This document shows positions 36,131 to 44,761 of a stretch of 64,000 nucleotides of DNA, in pieces. The stretch is from Halopenitus persicus (GTDB taxonomy: Archaea > Halobacteriota > Halobacteria > Halobacteriales > Haloferacaceae): positions 186,001 to 250,000 of the forward strand of contig NZ_FNPC01000002.1 of NCBI RefSeq assembly GCF_900107205.1. Reading direction: 5' to 3'. Positions within the stretch are counted from its first letter, which is position 1. Each line of letters begins with the position of its first letter. Below the pieces are notes generated by a model, which was not told where the DNA came from, did no database searches, and saw only the letters and a list, made by a program, of their open reading frames with translations. The translations under genes and the position numbers were made by a program.

Positions 36131-37246
36131 ATGACGCCGCTGGAGCTCCGGGCGGACGTACCGGCCCTCCAGGAGGCCGACTACTTCAACTACGGCGCTC
36201 ACGGCCCGAGTCCGCGGTACGTCGTCGAGGCGGCCGGCTCGTTCCTCGAGGAGTTCGAGTACGACGCGCCGGCCCGAACCAATCCCTATATGACGGCCGC
36301 CGAGGCGGTCGACGACGCCCGCGAGGCGGTCGCGACGTTCGTCGGCGCGGCCCCCACGGAGATCGCGCTCACGGAGAGCACGACCGCCGGGATCAACGCG
36401 ATCGCGAACGCGATCGACTGGGAGCCAGGGGACGTCGTCGTTCGGACCGACCTCGAACATCCGGCCGGGATCCTCCCGTGGGACCGGCTCAAGCGGGAGG
36501 GCGTCGAGGTGCGCGTCGTTCCGACCGCCGAGGGGCGGATCGACCGCGAGGCGTACGCCGAGGCCGTCGCGGACGCGCGGCTCGCCTGCTTTTCGGCGAT
36601 CACCTGGACCCACGGCACCCGGCTCCCCGTCGCGGAGCTGGTCGACGTCGCCCACGAGGCGGGCGCGTTCGCGCTCGTCGACGCGGTCCAGACCCCCGGC
36701 CAGACGCCGATGGACGTCGCCGACTGGGGCGCCGACGCCGTGGCGGCGGCGGGCCACAAGTGGCTGCTCGGCCTGTGGGGCGGCGGCTTCCTCTACGTCG
36801 ACGACGACGTCGTCGACCAGCTCCACCCGCGATCGCTGGGCTACCGGAGCGTCGAGACGCCGACCGCGGACCCCTACGACCTCGCGGCCGGCGCCCGTCG
36901 CTTCGAGGTCGGCACGGCGAACCCGGCGCCCCACGTCGCGCTTCGGGAGGCGATCGAAACGCTGGAGTCGGTCGGGATCGACCGGATCGAGGACCGGATC
37001 GACGAGCTCGCGGGGCGGCTCGCGGACGGCGTCCCCCCGGACCGGCTCCTGAGCCCCGCCGAGCCCGAATCGGGGCTGGTGACCGTCGACGTGGACGACC
37101 CGGAGGCGACCGTCGAACGACTCGCGGACGAGGGGATCCGGCTTCGCGACCTCCCGCATCCCGAGGCGGTCCGCGCCTCCGTGCACGCGGTCAACACCGA
37201 ACGCGAGGTCGACCGACTGCTCGAGGCCCTCTCGGCGGAGTGGTGA
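36131..37246 (+). CDS. Class V aminotransferase (cysteine desulfurase-like)
   Basis: 371 aa. PLP lysine K210 sits in 'AAGHKWLLGLWGGGFLYV', and the substrate/PLP segments 'TESTTAGINAIANAI' and 'ALVDAVQTPGQTP' (Asp before Ala-Val) are typical of fold-type I class V enzymes. Length is normal. The family includes cysteine desulfurases, isopenicillin N epimerase-like enzymes and selenocysteine lyases. A mobile-loop cysteine typical of desulfurases is not obvious, so desulfuration is only a possibility supported by sulfur-related neighbours. The next gene follows by 2 nt. Confidence 0.85.
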   Translation: MTPLELRADVPALQEADYFNYGAHGPSPRYVVEAAGSFLEEFEYDAPARTNPYMTAAEAVDDAREAVATFVGAAPTEIALTESTTAGINAIANAIDWEPGDVVVRTDLEHPAGILPWDRLKREGVEVRVVPTAEGRIDREAYAEAVADARLACFSAITWTHGTRLPVAELVDVAHEAGAFALVDAVQTPGQTPMDVADWGADAVAAAGHKWLLGLWGGGFLYVDDDVVDQLHPRSLGYRSVETPTADPYDLAAGARRFEVGTANPAPHVALREAIETLESVGIDRIEDRIDELAGRLADGVPPDRLLSPAEPESGLVTVDVDDPEATVERLADEGIRLRDLPHPEAVRASVHAVNTEREVDRLLEALSAEW

Positions 37247-37248
37247 CG

Positions 37249-37563
37249 ATGGCCAACCCTGAAACCGCCGCGGAGGGAACCGACGCTTCCGACGGGGAGT
37301 CCGTCCGGGTGTGGCTCGTCGAGCGGACCTATTCCGACGACGAGCAGAACCTGGTCATCCTCGTGTACGCGACTCCCGACGGGACGCGGTACTTCCGGAA
37401 GGAGCGCGCGCTGACGAGCTTCACCGACGTCCGCGACACGACCGCCGCGGTGGCGGTCGATCCCGGAAACCTCGGCGCCGTCGACGACCCGGACCGCCGC
37501 GAGCGCTACGCGGACGAGGCCGCCCGGATGGCCGCGGCGCACGACCCCGACGACGTCGTTTGA
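37249..37563 (+). CDS. Small haloarchaeal protein following the aminotransferase
   Basis: 104 aa, starting 2 nt after the aminotransferase stop, so same transcript. The core 'VRVWLVERTYSDDEQNLVILVYATPDGTRYFRKERALTSF' (given in parts: VRVWLVERTYSDDEQ, then LVILVYATPDGTRYFRKERA) suggests a small beta sheet. The C-terminus is acidic and helical (ERYADEAARMAAAHDPDD). No function recognised. Confidence 0.7.
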   Translation: MANPETAAEGTDASDGESVRVWLVERTYSDDEQNLVILVYATPDGTRYFRKERALTSFTDVRDTTAAVAVDPGNLGAVDDPDRRERYADEAARMAAAHDPDDVV

Positions 37564-37640
37564 TCCGGCTGCGATTCCGGTCGACTTGATCGCGACGTCA
37601 CCGCGAGTACCTTTTTCCGGGCCGCCCTCGACCGGACCGT

Positions 37641-37991
37641 ATGTCCGGGATCGTGTTCTTCCGGTGTACGGACTACGAGTCGACCGCGTCCTTTTACGTC
37701 GAGACCGTCGGCGCCGAGATCTGGCTCGAGCAGTCCGCCTGTACGATCTGTCGGTACGACAACCTCCTCTTCGGCTTCTGTGCCGGCGAGGAGACCGAGA
37801 CCGACGGCGTCCTCACCTTCGTCACGGAGACGCGCGCGGGCGTCGACGACTTCTACGACCGCCTCGCCGACCGGGCCCGGGGGGAGCCGCGGCGGAACGA
37901 CGAGTACGACATCTATCAGTTCTTCGCCGAGGACCCGGACGGGCGCACGATGGAGTTCCAGACGTTCCTCCATGAGGTCGATCCCGTATAA
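37641..37991 (+). CDS. VOC-family (glyoxalase/bleomycin resistance fold) protein
   Basis: 116 aa. It has one beta-alpha-beta-beta-beta unit pattern: 'VFFRCTDYESTASFYVETVG' at the start and 'EDPDGRTMEFQTFLHE' at the end, where the Glu is the usual metal ligand. It contains five cysteines, two as CTIC, unusual for the family. It could be a metal-dependent lyase, isomerase or binding protein; the substrate is unknown. The gene lies 77 nt after the preceding one and is convergent with the ZIP transporter. Confidence 0.82.
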   Translation: MSGIVFFRCTDYESTASFYVETVGAEIWLEQSACTICRYDNLLFGFCAGEETETDGVLTFVTETRAGVDDFYDRLADRARGEPRRNDEYDIYQFFAEDPDGRTMEFQTFLHEVDPV

Positions 37992-38004
37992 ATGATGGCG
38001 GACA

Positions 38005-38802
38005 TCATATAAACGCGAGCGGGACCATCACCGCGATCCCGACGACGACGCCGGCGACGAGCTCGCGTCTCCCGCCGTACGGGAGCGGCTCGCCGATCGA
38101 CAGCGCCTCCGGGATGAACTCCGAGAGGACCAGATAGATCATCGCGCCCGCGGCGAACCCGAACCCGTACGGGAGGAACTTCCGGGCGGTCCGGACGAAC
38201 GCGAACGCGATCACCGCGCCGATCGGCTGGGGAAGACTCGAGAAGACCGCCCACCAGACCATTTTCCCCTTCGACACGCCCATCGCCCGCAGCGGGATCG
38301 CGATCGCCGTCCCCTCGGGAACGTTGTGGATCGAGATCGCGACGGTCATGAAGACCGCCAGCAGCGGGACGGTGAACCCCAGCAGCTCGAGCCCGCCCGC
38401 GAGGCCGAGGTCGGCGAAGGAGACGCCGACGGCGATCCCCTCCGGGAAGCTGTGGACGGTCAACACGCCCAGGATCAACACGAGCTTCGTGAAGTCGGCC
38501 TGCTCGTACTCGCGCGGGTCGATCTCGGCGTCGAGCAACACCTCGTGGGCGATCACGACGAGGACGACGCCGGCGGCCATTCCGACCGCGATCTCGGCCG
38601 GGGTGCCCTCGGCGAGCCCCTCGTCAATCAGTCCGAACAGCGACGCCGACACCATAATCCCGGAGGCGAGCCCCCAGAGCGCGACCGTCCATCGGTCGCC
38701 GATCTCCTCGAAGAAGAGGAACGGGAGGGCGCCGAGGCCGGTCGCCAGCGCGGTGACCAGCCCGGCCAGAAACACCACCACGAGGTTCTCCAGCAGCGCC
38801 AT
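38005..38802 (-). CDS. ZIP-family divalent metal transporter
   Basis: 265 aa, eight predicted helices. Metal-site motifs of ZIP helices 4 and 5 are present: 'LTVHSFPEGIAVGVSF' (HSxPEG) and 'SIHNVPEGTAIAIPL' (HNxPEG). It imports Zn2+, Fe2+ or Mn2+. The cytoplasmic loop between helices 3 and 4 is short and acidic (DAEIDPREYEQAD). A TACTTAAAAG box at ~38824-38832 lies 26 nt before the ATG. Confidence 0.93.
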   Translation of the reverse strand: MALLENLVVVFLAGLVTALATGLGALPFLFFEEIGDRWTVALWGLASGIMVSASLFGLIDEGLAEGTPAEIAVGMAAGVVLVVIAHEVLLDAEIDPREYEQADFTKLVLILGVLTVHSFPEGIAVGVSFADLGLAGGLELLGFTVPLLAVFMTVAISIHNVPEGTAIAIPLRAMGVSKGKMVWWAVFSSLPQPIGAVIAFAFVRTARKFLPYGFGFAAGAMIYLVLSEFIPEALSIGEPLPYGGRRELVAGVVVGIAVMVPLAFI

Positions 38803-39169
38803 TCACGTGGTCGTTACCGGACGCTACTTAAAAGTCTCCTCCCGAACGCCGGCCGGGGTCGCGGCGCCGGTCCCCGTCGCCCGGCCGTTCGATCCGATAG
38901 AGTATTGAACATTCACCACAACATACGGTTCGGAGAAACACGCTCGTCGGCTTCCGTACCGAGAGCCGACGATCCGTGTCGGAGGCGACGATGATCGGTG
39001 ATCTTGCGGCCCGGTGGTCGTGAATGAGCCTTTTGACCGGTTCGATCGGACGACCGAACGGCTCATTCCGGCGCTATGCCGTCGCCATCAAACCTCTTTA
39101 TATTGTATAATAACTGCATTACTATGCAAAGTCTTATGTTCGACGGACCGGTATTTCGGGGTACACGCA
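38803..39169. other. 367-bp divergent promoter region
   Basis: It contains the ZIP promoter near its left end and the AT-rich promoter/operator of the rhodanese-MBL gene near 39097-39128. Nothing gene-like lies in between. Confidence 0.55.
39097..39128 (+). promoter_or_regulatory. TATA box and inverted repeats before the rhodanese-MBL gene
   Basis: TTTATA (39097-39102) runs into TATT-GTAT-AATA (39101-39112), followed by TGCAT-TACT-ATGCA (39115-39128). Both are inverted repeats near the expected transcription start. The DsrE promoter shares TTTATA, TTG and TATAATA in the same order. Confidence 0.5.
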
Positions 39170-40363
39170 ATGAACCCGGAAGACTTCCCGACGCCCGACG
39201 CGGACGTCGAAACGATCGAACCGAACGCGCTGAAGGACCGGATCGACGCCGGCGAGGACGTCACGCTCCTCGACGCGCGAATGAGTTCCGAGTACGAGGA
39301 GTGGCACATCGACGGCGGGAGCGTCGACTCGATCAACGTCCCGTACTTCCACTTTCTCGAGGACGAGATCGATCCCGACGCCCTCGGACAGGTCCCCGAC
39401 GACCGCGAGGTGACCGTCATCTGTGCGAAGGGCGGCGCCAGCGAGTTCGTCGCCGGAACGCTCGCCGACCGCGGCTACGACGTGCGCCACGTCGCGGGCG
39501 GAATGAACGCCTGGGCCCGGATCTACGAGACCGTCGAAGTCGAGGGCTACGACGGCGCCGGGACGCTGCTGCAGTACCAGCGTCCCTCCTCGGGCTGTCT
39601 GGGCTACCTGCTGTACGACGGCGGCGAGGCCGCGGTCATCGATCCCCTGCGCGCGTTCACCGACCGTTATCTGGCGGACGCGAACGACCTCGGCGTCGAG
39701 CTGACGTACGCGCTGGACACGCACATCCACGCCGACCACGTCTCGGGAGTCCGGGACCTCGACGCGGCGGACGTCGAGGGCGTGATCCCCGAGGCCGCTG
39801 TCGACCGCGGCGTCACCTACGCCGAGGAGCTGACGACCGCGGCGGACGGCGACGTCTTCGCGGTCGGCGACGCCGAGATCGAGGCGGTCCACACGCCGGG
39901 ACACACGACCGGGATGACCTCCTACCTCGTCGACGGGAGCCTGCTCGCGACCGGCGACGGGCTCTTCATCGAGAGCGTCGCCCGGCCCGACCTCGAGGAG
40001 GGCGACGATGGCGCGCCCGACGCGGCCCGTCTGCTCCACGAGTCGCTTCACGAGCGCGTGCTGACGCTCCCCGACGACACGCTGATCGGGGGCGCCCACT
40101 TCAGCGATGCCGCCGAGCCGGCCGCGGACGGGACCTACACCGCACCGATCGGCGAGTTGAAACGGCGGATGGACGCGCTCTCGATGGACGAGGACGCGTT
40201 CGTCGAGCTGGTCCTCTCGGACATGCCGCCGCGGCCGGCCAACTACGAGGACATCATCGCGGCGAACCTCGGCCGGGAGGACGTCGACGACGAGGAGGCG
40301 TTCACCCTGGAGCTCGGGCCGAACAACTGTGCCGCCAGCCAGGGCTCGCTCGCGGGTGACTGA
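39170..40363 (+). CDS. Rhodanese-metallo-beta-lactamase fusion (persulfide dioxygenase-like)
   Basis: 397 aa. Residues ~10-115 form a rhodanese domain whose active loop reads 'VICAKGGASEFVAG', with Cys in the catalytic position. Residues ~125-350 form the metallo-beta-lactamase domain with 'THIHADHVSG' (HxHxDH), 'HTPGHTTGM' and 'ATGDGLF'. The C-terminal ~45 residues include 'DMPPRPANYEDIIAANL', typical of persulfide dioxygenase-like proteins (CstB/ETHE1 relatives). Such fusions oxidise persulfides and pass sulfane sulfur. It is followed 8 nt later by two YeeE/YedE genes. Confidence 0.9.
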   Translation: MNPEDFPTPDADVETIEPNALKDRIDAGEDVTLLDARMSSEYEEWHIDGGSVDSINVPYFHFLEDEIDPDALGQVPDDREVTVICAKGGASEFVAGTLADRGYDVRHVAGGMNAWARIYETVEVEGYDGAGTLLQYQRPSSGCLGYLLYDGGEAAVIDPLRAFTDRYLADANDLGVELTYALDTHIHADHVSGVRDLDAADVEGVIPEAAVDRGVTYAEELTTAADGDVFAVGDAEIEAVHTPGHTTGMTSYLVDGSLLATGDGLFIESVARPDLEEGDDGAPDAARLLHESLHERVLTLPDDTLIGGAHFSDAAEPAADGTYTAPIGELKRRMDALSMDEDAFVELVLSDMPPRPANYEDIIAANLGREDVDDEEAFTLELGPNNCAASQGSLAGD

Positions 40364-40371
40364 CGACGCCG

Positions 40372-40866
40372 ATGGTCGTTGATCCACTCCCCCTGCAGAC
40401 GTTCGCCGAGCTCTTTCCCAACGGGGTCAGTCGATACGCGGTCGGCGGCCTGTTGGTCGGGCTCGGCGCCGGCATCATCTACCTCGGGACCGGCATCAGC
40501 GCCGGCGCGAGCACGTTCCTGGAGTCGACCCTGTCGTACGTCTCCGATCGCTCCCGGTTCCGGCGGTACGTCGGCTCGCGCGACTGGCGGCTCGTGTTCA
40601 CGTTCGGCATCGTCCTGGGCGCGGCGATCTACGCCGCAACCCTCGGCGACGCCTGGACGTACACGACCGACGTGCAGGTCTGGCGCCTGTTCGGCGGCGG
40701 GATCCTCGTCGGGATCGGCACCCGGATCGGCAAGGGCTGTACCTCCGGCCACGGCGTCTGCGGCGTGGGGTCGGCCTCCCGGACGTCGTTGGTCGGCGTC
40801 GCGACGTTCCTGCTGGTCGCGATCGGCGTCGCACAGGTCGTCGCCGCGATGGGGGTGAGCCCCTGA
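40372..40866 (+). CDS. YeeE/YedE-family sulfur transporter, first half
   Basis: 164 aa with about four to five membrane helices. The sulfur-relay signature 'GGILVGIGTRIGKGCTSGHGVCG' (in parts: GTRIGKGCTSGHGVCG) holds the conserved Cys residues of the DUF395/TsuA family. TsuA imports thiosulfate by passing it between cysteines. The gene overlaps the next YeeE gene by one base (TGATG); the two together make one full transporter. It lies directly behind the persulfide-handling enzyme. Confidence 0.9.
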   Translation: MVVDPLPLQTFAELFPNGVSRYAVGGLLVGLGAGIIYLGTGISAGASTFLESTLSYVSDRSRFRRYVGSRDWRLVFTFGIVLGAAIYAATLGDAWTYTTDVQVWRLFGGGILVGIGTRIGKGCTSGHGVCGVGSASRTSLVGVATFLLVAIGVAQVVAAMGVSP

Positions 40867-41339
40867 TGGCCGCCGCCAACCGCCATCCGGCGTTCATGCC
40901 GCTGATCCTCGTCGGCGGCCTGATCTTCGGGTTCGGGCTCGCGTACAGCCACATGGCGCGTCCCGAGGTCGTGCTGGATTTCCTCCAGTTCGAGGACTTC
41001 GGGCTCGTGTTCGTGATGTTCGGCGGCGCGGCAGTCACGGGACTGACGTACCTGGTCGCGCCGCGGCTGTTCGACCGGGCGCCGCTGACCGGCGATAGCT
41101 TCGAGCGTCGTCTGAAGTCCTTCGACCGGAACGTCCTCGTCGGCGGCGCGATCTTCGGCGCCGGCTGGGGGCTGTCCGGGATCTGTCCGGGCGCCGCCTA
41201 CGCCAGCCTCGGGGTCGGCAACGTGACCATCCTCTGGGCGCTGGCCGGGATGTTCGTCGGCGCGTACCTCCAGGGCTACTGGCGTAGCCGCGACTCGGCC
41301 CGTGACGCCGCCGTCGCCGGGACGCGCGGCGACGACTGA
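40866..41339 (+). CDS. YeeE/YedE-family sulfur transporter, second half
   Basis: 157 aa, about four helices, with 'IFGAGWGLSGICPGAAYASLG' (key residues GWGLSGICPG) carrying the conserved cysteine. It pairs with the preceding half-transporter, as in many bacteria and archaea where the two are separate genes. Start and stop overlap by one base. The C-terminus is short and charged. Confidence 0.9.
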   Translation: MAAANRHPAFMPLILVGGLIFGFGLAYSHMARPEVVLDFLQFEDFGLVFVMFGGAAVTGLTYLVAPRLFDRAPLTGDSFERRLKSFDRNVLVGGAIFGAGWGLSGICPGAAYASLGVGNVTILWALAGMFVGAYLQGYWRSRDSARDAAVAGTRGDD

Positions 41340-41431
41340 TCGTCGTCCACGGTCGTTCGCCGCTTTCCGATGGGGGTCCGGGCCATCGTCGGGACCACAC
41401 CCGTTTTGTCCGTCGGGCGTCCAGTTCTCGT

Positions 41432-41992
41432 ATGGGATTTCACACCTTCGACGTCGACCGTGCCGCCCAGCTCGAGGAGGCGGGCGAGCGCTATCGCTAC
41501 CTCTCGCGTGAGGAGCTGCTCGCGGCGATCGACCCGGCCCCGGACGACGTCCTCGCGGACCTGGGCAGCGGCACGGGGTTTTATACCGACGACGTCGCCC
41601 CACACGTCGGCGCCGTCCACGCGGTCGACGTCCAGGCCGAGATGCACGACTACTACCGCGAGAAGGGCGCCCCCGAAAACGTCGCGTTCGTGACGAGCGA
41701 CGTGGCGGACCTGCCCTTCGAGGCGGACGCGCTCGACGGCGCGTTCTCGACGATGACCTACCACGAGTTCGCGGGCGAGGACGCCCTCGAGACGCTCGCC
41801 CGCGTCATCGTCCCCGGCGGCCGGCTCGTGGTCGCCGACTGGTCCGCCGACGGCGACGGCGAGGCCGGCCCGCCGGTCGCGGAGCGATTCGCTCCGGGCG
41901 ACGTGACCGACGCGCTCTCCGCGACCGGCTTCGACGTGGTTCGTGCCGCGGAGCGGCCGGAGACGTTCCTAGTCGTCGCGGTCAGACAGTGA
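41432..41992 (+). CDS. Class I SAM-dependent methyltransferase
   Basis: 186 aa. SAM motif I is 'VLADLGSGTGFYTDDVA' (~residues 35-50), motif II acidic 'VHAVDVQAEM', and motif 'DVADLPFEADALDGAFS' follows, as in UbiE/methyltransferase-11 proteins. The acceptor is not predictable; sulfur or arsenic compounds are possible given the neighbours. It sits alone between the YeeE pair and the SLC13 permease, 92 nt after the former. Confidence 0.88.
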   Translation: MGFHTFDVDRAAQLEEAGERYRYLSREELLAAIDPAPDDVLADLGSGTGFYTDDVAPHVGAVHAVDVQAEMHDYYREKGAPENVAFVTSDVADLPFEADALDGAFSTMTYHEFAGEDALETLARVIVPGGRLVVADWSADGDGEAGPPVAERFAPGDVTDALSATGFDVVRAAERPETFLVVAVRQ

Positions 41993-42113
41993 TCGAGCCC
42001 GTACCGAGGAATCGGAACCGGGACGCATCGGGAGACGACCCTCCCTCGCCTGCCCGCTCTCGCCGGCGTGTTCGCGCACCAACAGTCAAGTCGTCGACCA
42101 CCCACGATGCGGT

Positions 42114-44117
42114 ATGGACTCCGCGGCGGTCCTCGACGTGGTCGGCGTGGTGAGCCTCCCGGCGCTCCCGAACGTGCTCATTCCTGATGCGCTCATCCCT
42201 GATGCGCTCATCCCTGATGCGCTCGGGACGGTGACCGTTCCCGGGGTCTCGGGGGCGACCGTCGTGTTCGCGCTCATCCTCGCGGCGCTCGTGCTCTTCG
42301 TCACCGAGGCGCTCCCCAACGACGTCACGGCGATCGGCGTCATCGCGGCGCTCGTCCTGCTGGAACCGTGGACGGGGGTCGACGCCCGGTCGGCGATCTC
42401 GGGGTTCGCCAACCCGGCGACGGTCACCATCATCGCGATGTACATGCTGAGCGCGGGCATACAGAACACCGGCCTCGTCCGCCGCCTCGGGATCCACCTC
42501 GCGGACCGCGTCGGCGGCAGCGAGTTCCGGGCGCTCGTTGCGACCGTCTGCACGGCCGGTCCCCTCGCGGGGTTCATCAACAACACGCCGGTCGTCGCGG
42601 TCTTCATCCCGATGATCACCGACCTGGCCGCGGAGACGCGCACCAGCCCCTCGAAGCTGCTGTTGCCCCTCTCGTACGCGGCGATCCTCGGCGGCACCCT
42701 CACGGTCATCGGCACCTCGACGAACATCCTCGCCAGCGACTTCGCCCGGCTCCTGATCGACGGCCGCGACGGGATCGGGATGTTCGAGTTCACGGGACTC
42801 GGCCTCGTCGTGTTCGGCGTGGGGATCGCCTACCTGCTCACGATCGGTCGGCGGCTGATCCCCGAACGGGTGCCGGTCGACGCCGACCCGATCGACGAGT
42901 TCGACCTCGAGGACAACCTCGCGATGATGCGCGTCCGGCCGGACTCGCCGGTCGTCGGGCGACCGCTCGACGAGCTGGATGCGGCGCTCGGAACTGATGC
43001 GGCGCTCGGAACGGATGCGGCCGCCGGAACCGGCGGGGACGTCCGCATTCTCCAGTTGCGCCGCGACGGCGAGGCCTACGCCGGACCCGACTCGGCGGAG
43101 CCGGTTCGGGCCGAGGACCGCCTCGTCGTCCACGGCACGCTCCAGGCGATCAACCGGCTCCGCGAGACGGCTGGCCTCGGACAGCTGTTGGGGCAGGACG
43201 TCACCGAGGAGACCTTCGAGGGGACCGACACCGACGGGACGCTGGCCAGGGCGCTCGTGCCCGACGCGTCGGGGTACGTCGGGGAGACGATCGCCGAGAC
43301 CGGGCTCGCCGAATACCACGATACGACCGTCCTGGCGGTCCGTCGCGAGGGCGAACTCGTCCGGACCGGACTCTCCGAGCTGTCCCTCCGGGCCGGCGAC
43401 CTGCTGCTCGTCCGCACCACGCCGGCCTCGATCCGGTACTTCACCGACGCCGGCGACCTCCTGGTCGCGGACGAGACCGCCGTCGACCGGCTCGCGAGCG
43501 CCGACGCCGCGACGATCGCCCCGATCTCCGACACCGCACCGGCCGCGGTGGCGATCATGGCCGGCGTCGTCGGCGTCGCGGCGCTCGGCTTCCTCCCGAT
43601 CGTGATCGCCGCGCTGGCGGGCGTCTTCGCGATGGTCGTGACGGGCTGTCTCCGAACCGCCGACGCCTACGACGCCGTCTCCTGGAACGTGGTCTTCCTG
43701 CTCGCGGGCGTCATCCCGCTCGGGCTCGCGATGGACCGGACCGGCGGCGCCGCGATGCTCTCGGAGCTGCTCGTCTCGACCGCCGACGTCCTCCCGCTTT
43801 TGGCCGTCCTGTTTCTGTTCACCGTCGTGACGGGACTGCTCGCCAACGTGATCACGCCGGTGGCCACCGTCGTGTTGATGATCCCCGTCGCCGTCGATTC
43901 GGCGGCCAGGCTCGGGGCCAACGAGTTCGCCTTTCTGCTTGCGGTCACCTTCGCCGGCGCGACGTCCTTCATGACGCCGGTCGGCTATCAGACGAACCTG
44001 ATGGTCTACGGACCCGGCGGCTATCGGTTCGGCGACTTCCTCCGCGTGGGCGGCCCGCTTCAGCTCCTTCTGGCGGTCGTGACGACCGTCGGGATCGCGG
44101 TCGGCTGGGGGCTGTAG
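42114..44117 (+). CDS. SLC13/DASS-type permease with two TrkA-C domains
   Basis: 667 aa. Membrane halves (~40-260 and ~475-667) flank a cytoplasmic part (~265-460) with two TrkA-C (RCK-C) domains. The substrate-site motifs 'FINNTPVVAVFIPM' and 'GTSTNILA' in the first half and 'TSFMTPVGYQTNLMVYGPGGY' (MTPVGYQTNLMVYGPG) in the second mark the SLC13/CitT superfamily subgroup that carries sulfate or other anions. In-frame DNA repeats lie near the N-terminus (IPDAL three times) and inside the first TrkA-C domain (DAALGT). Sulfate is a fair guess from the family and from neighbours. Confidence 0.9.
   Translation: MDSAAVLDVVGVVSLPALPNVLIPDALIPDALIPDALGTVTVPGVSGATVVFALILAALVLFVTEALPNDVTAIGVIAALVLLEPWTGVDARSAISGFANPATVTIIAMYMLSAGIQNTGLVRRLGIHLADRVGGSEFRALVATVCTAGPLAGFINNTPVVAVFIPMITDLAAETRTSPSKLLLPLSYAAILGGTLTVIGTSTNILASDFARLLIDGRDGIGMFEFTGLGLVVFGVGIAYLLTIGRRLIPERVPVDADPIDEFDLEDNLAMMRVRPDSPVVGRPLDELDAALGTDAALGTDAAAGTGGDVRILQLRRDGEAYAGPDSAEPVRAEDRLVVHGTLQAINRLRETAGLGQLLGQDVTEETFEGTDTDGTLARALVPDASGYVGETIAETGLAEYHDTTVLAVRREGELVRTGLSELSLRAGDLLLVRTTPASIRYFTDAGDLLVADETAVDRLASADAATIAPISDTAPAAVAIMAGVVGVAALGFLPIVIAALAGVFAMVVTGCLRTADAYDAVSWNVVFLLAGVIPLGLAMDRTGGAAMLSELLVSTADVLPLLAVLFLFTVVTGLLANVITPVATVVLMIPVAVDSAARLGANEFAFLLAVTFAGATSFMTPVGYQTNLMVYGPGGYRFGDFLRVGGPLQLLLAVVTTVGIAVGWGL
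42176..42220. repeat. 15-bp in-frame triplicate in the SLC13 gene
   Basis: Three contiguous 15-bp units encoding (L)IPDA repeats before the first membrane segment. Confidence 0.9.
42978..43022. repeat. 18-bp in-frame repeat in the first TrkA-C domain
   Basis: Two 18-bp copies (42978, 42996) and half of a third, encoding DAALGT; it falls in a loop of the domain. Confidence 0.88.
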
Positions 44118-44206
44118 GGATCCCGCCGGAACCGACGATCGCTCCGTATGCGGGGAACGGTTCGAACGCGGGGAACGGTTTTCCCGAAGCCGCCCGTAGA
44201 TCGAGT

Positions 44207-44653
44207 ATGGCCCCCGACGTCATCCAGCTCGGCGACGACGCGCGCGACGAGTTCCTCGGCACCGGCGGCACCGGCGTCCTCTCCTTCGCCGCGGGCGCCG
44301 ACGATCCCCCGCACTCGGTCCCCGTCTCCTACGGCTACGACGCGACCGACGAGACGTTCTACTTCCGGCTGGCGACCGGCGCCGACAGCGGCAAGGGCGA
44401 CCCGACCGACCGGCCCGTCTCGTTCGTGACCTACGGGCAACGCCAGGGGCGCTGGAACAGCGTCGTCGCCGAGGGGCGGCTCGTGACGACCACCGACGAG
44501 GACGTCGCCCTCGAGACCCTCCAGGGGCTCGAGCGCGTCCACATTCCCTTCGTCGAGATCTTCGGGGCGCCGCCGGAGGCGATCGACTTCGAGTTCTTCC
44601 GGCTCGACCCGGCGGAGCTGACCGCCCGGACCGAGCAGCCGGTCCGTCGCTGA
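44207..44653 (+). CDS. Pyridoxamine 5'-phosphate oxidase-family flavin-binding protein
   Basis: 148 aa with the split-barrel FMN fold: 'GTGGTGVLSFAAGADDPPHSVPVSYGY' (GTGVLSFA...PHSVPVSYGY), 'VSFVTYGQRQGRWNSVVAEGRL' and a C-terminal 'FFRLDPAELTAR'. Haloarchaea have many such proteins, some binding F420 or heme; the reaction is unknown. It lies between the SLC13 permease and the DsrE-like gene, both on the same strand but spaced ~90-110 nt. Confidence 0.88.
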   Translation: MAPDVIQLGDDARDEFLGTGGTGVLSFAAGADDPPHSVPVSYGYDATDETFYFRLATGADSGKGDPTDRPVSFVTYGQRQGRWNSVVAEGRLVTTTDEDVALETLQGLERVHIPFVEIFGAPPEAIDFEFFRLDPAELTARTEQPVRR

Positions 44654-44731
44654 GAGATATAAACGCCGGCGGACGTGTCCCGCATTCTCTTCCGAATATT
44701 CGACTTCGAGAATCGATGCTGCATCAGTGTG

Positions 44732-44755
44732 TTTATAGTATTGGGGTTATAATAC
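44732..44755 (+). promoter_or_regulatory. TATA box and inverted repeat before the DsrE-like gene
   Basis: TTTATA (44732-44737) is 27 nt from the ATG at 44762. It is followed directly by GTATT-N8-AATAC (44738-44755), an inverted repeat covering the region up to the start, where a repressor would block transcription. Confidence 0.55.
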
Positions 44756-44761
44756 ACTACT

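Noticed and set aside
35991-36134. 47-codon ORF before the aminotransferase
   Set aside because: Arginine-rich composition and no similarity recognised; kept only as a finding, not called as a gene.
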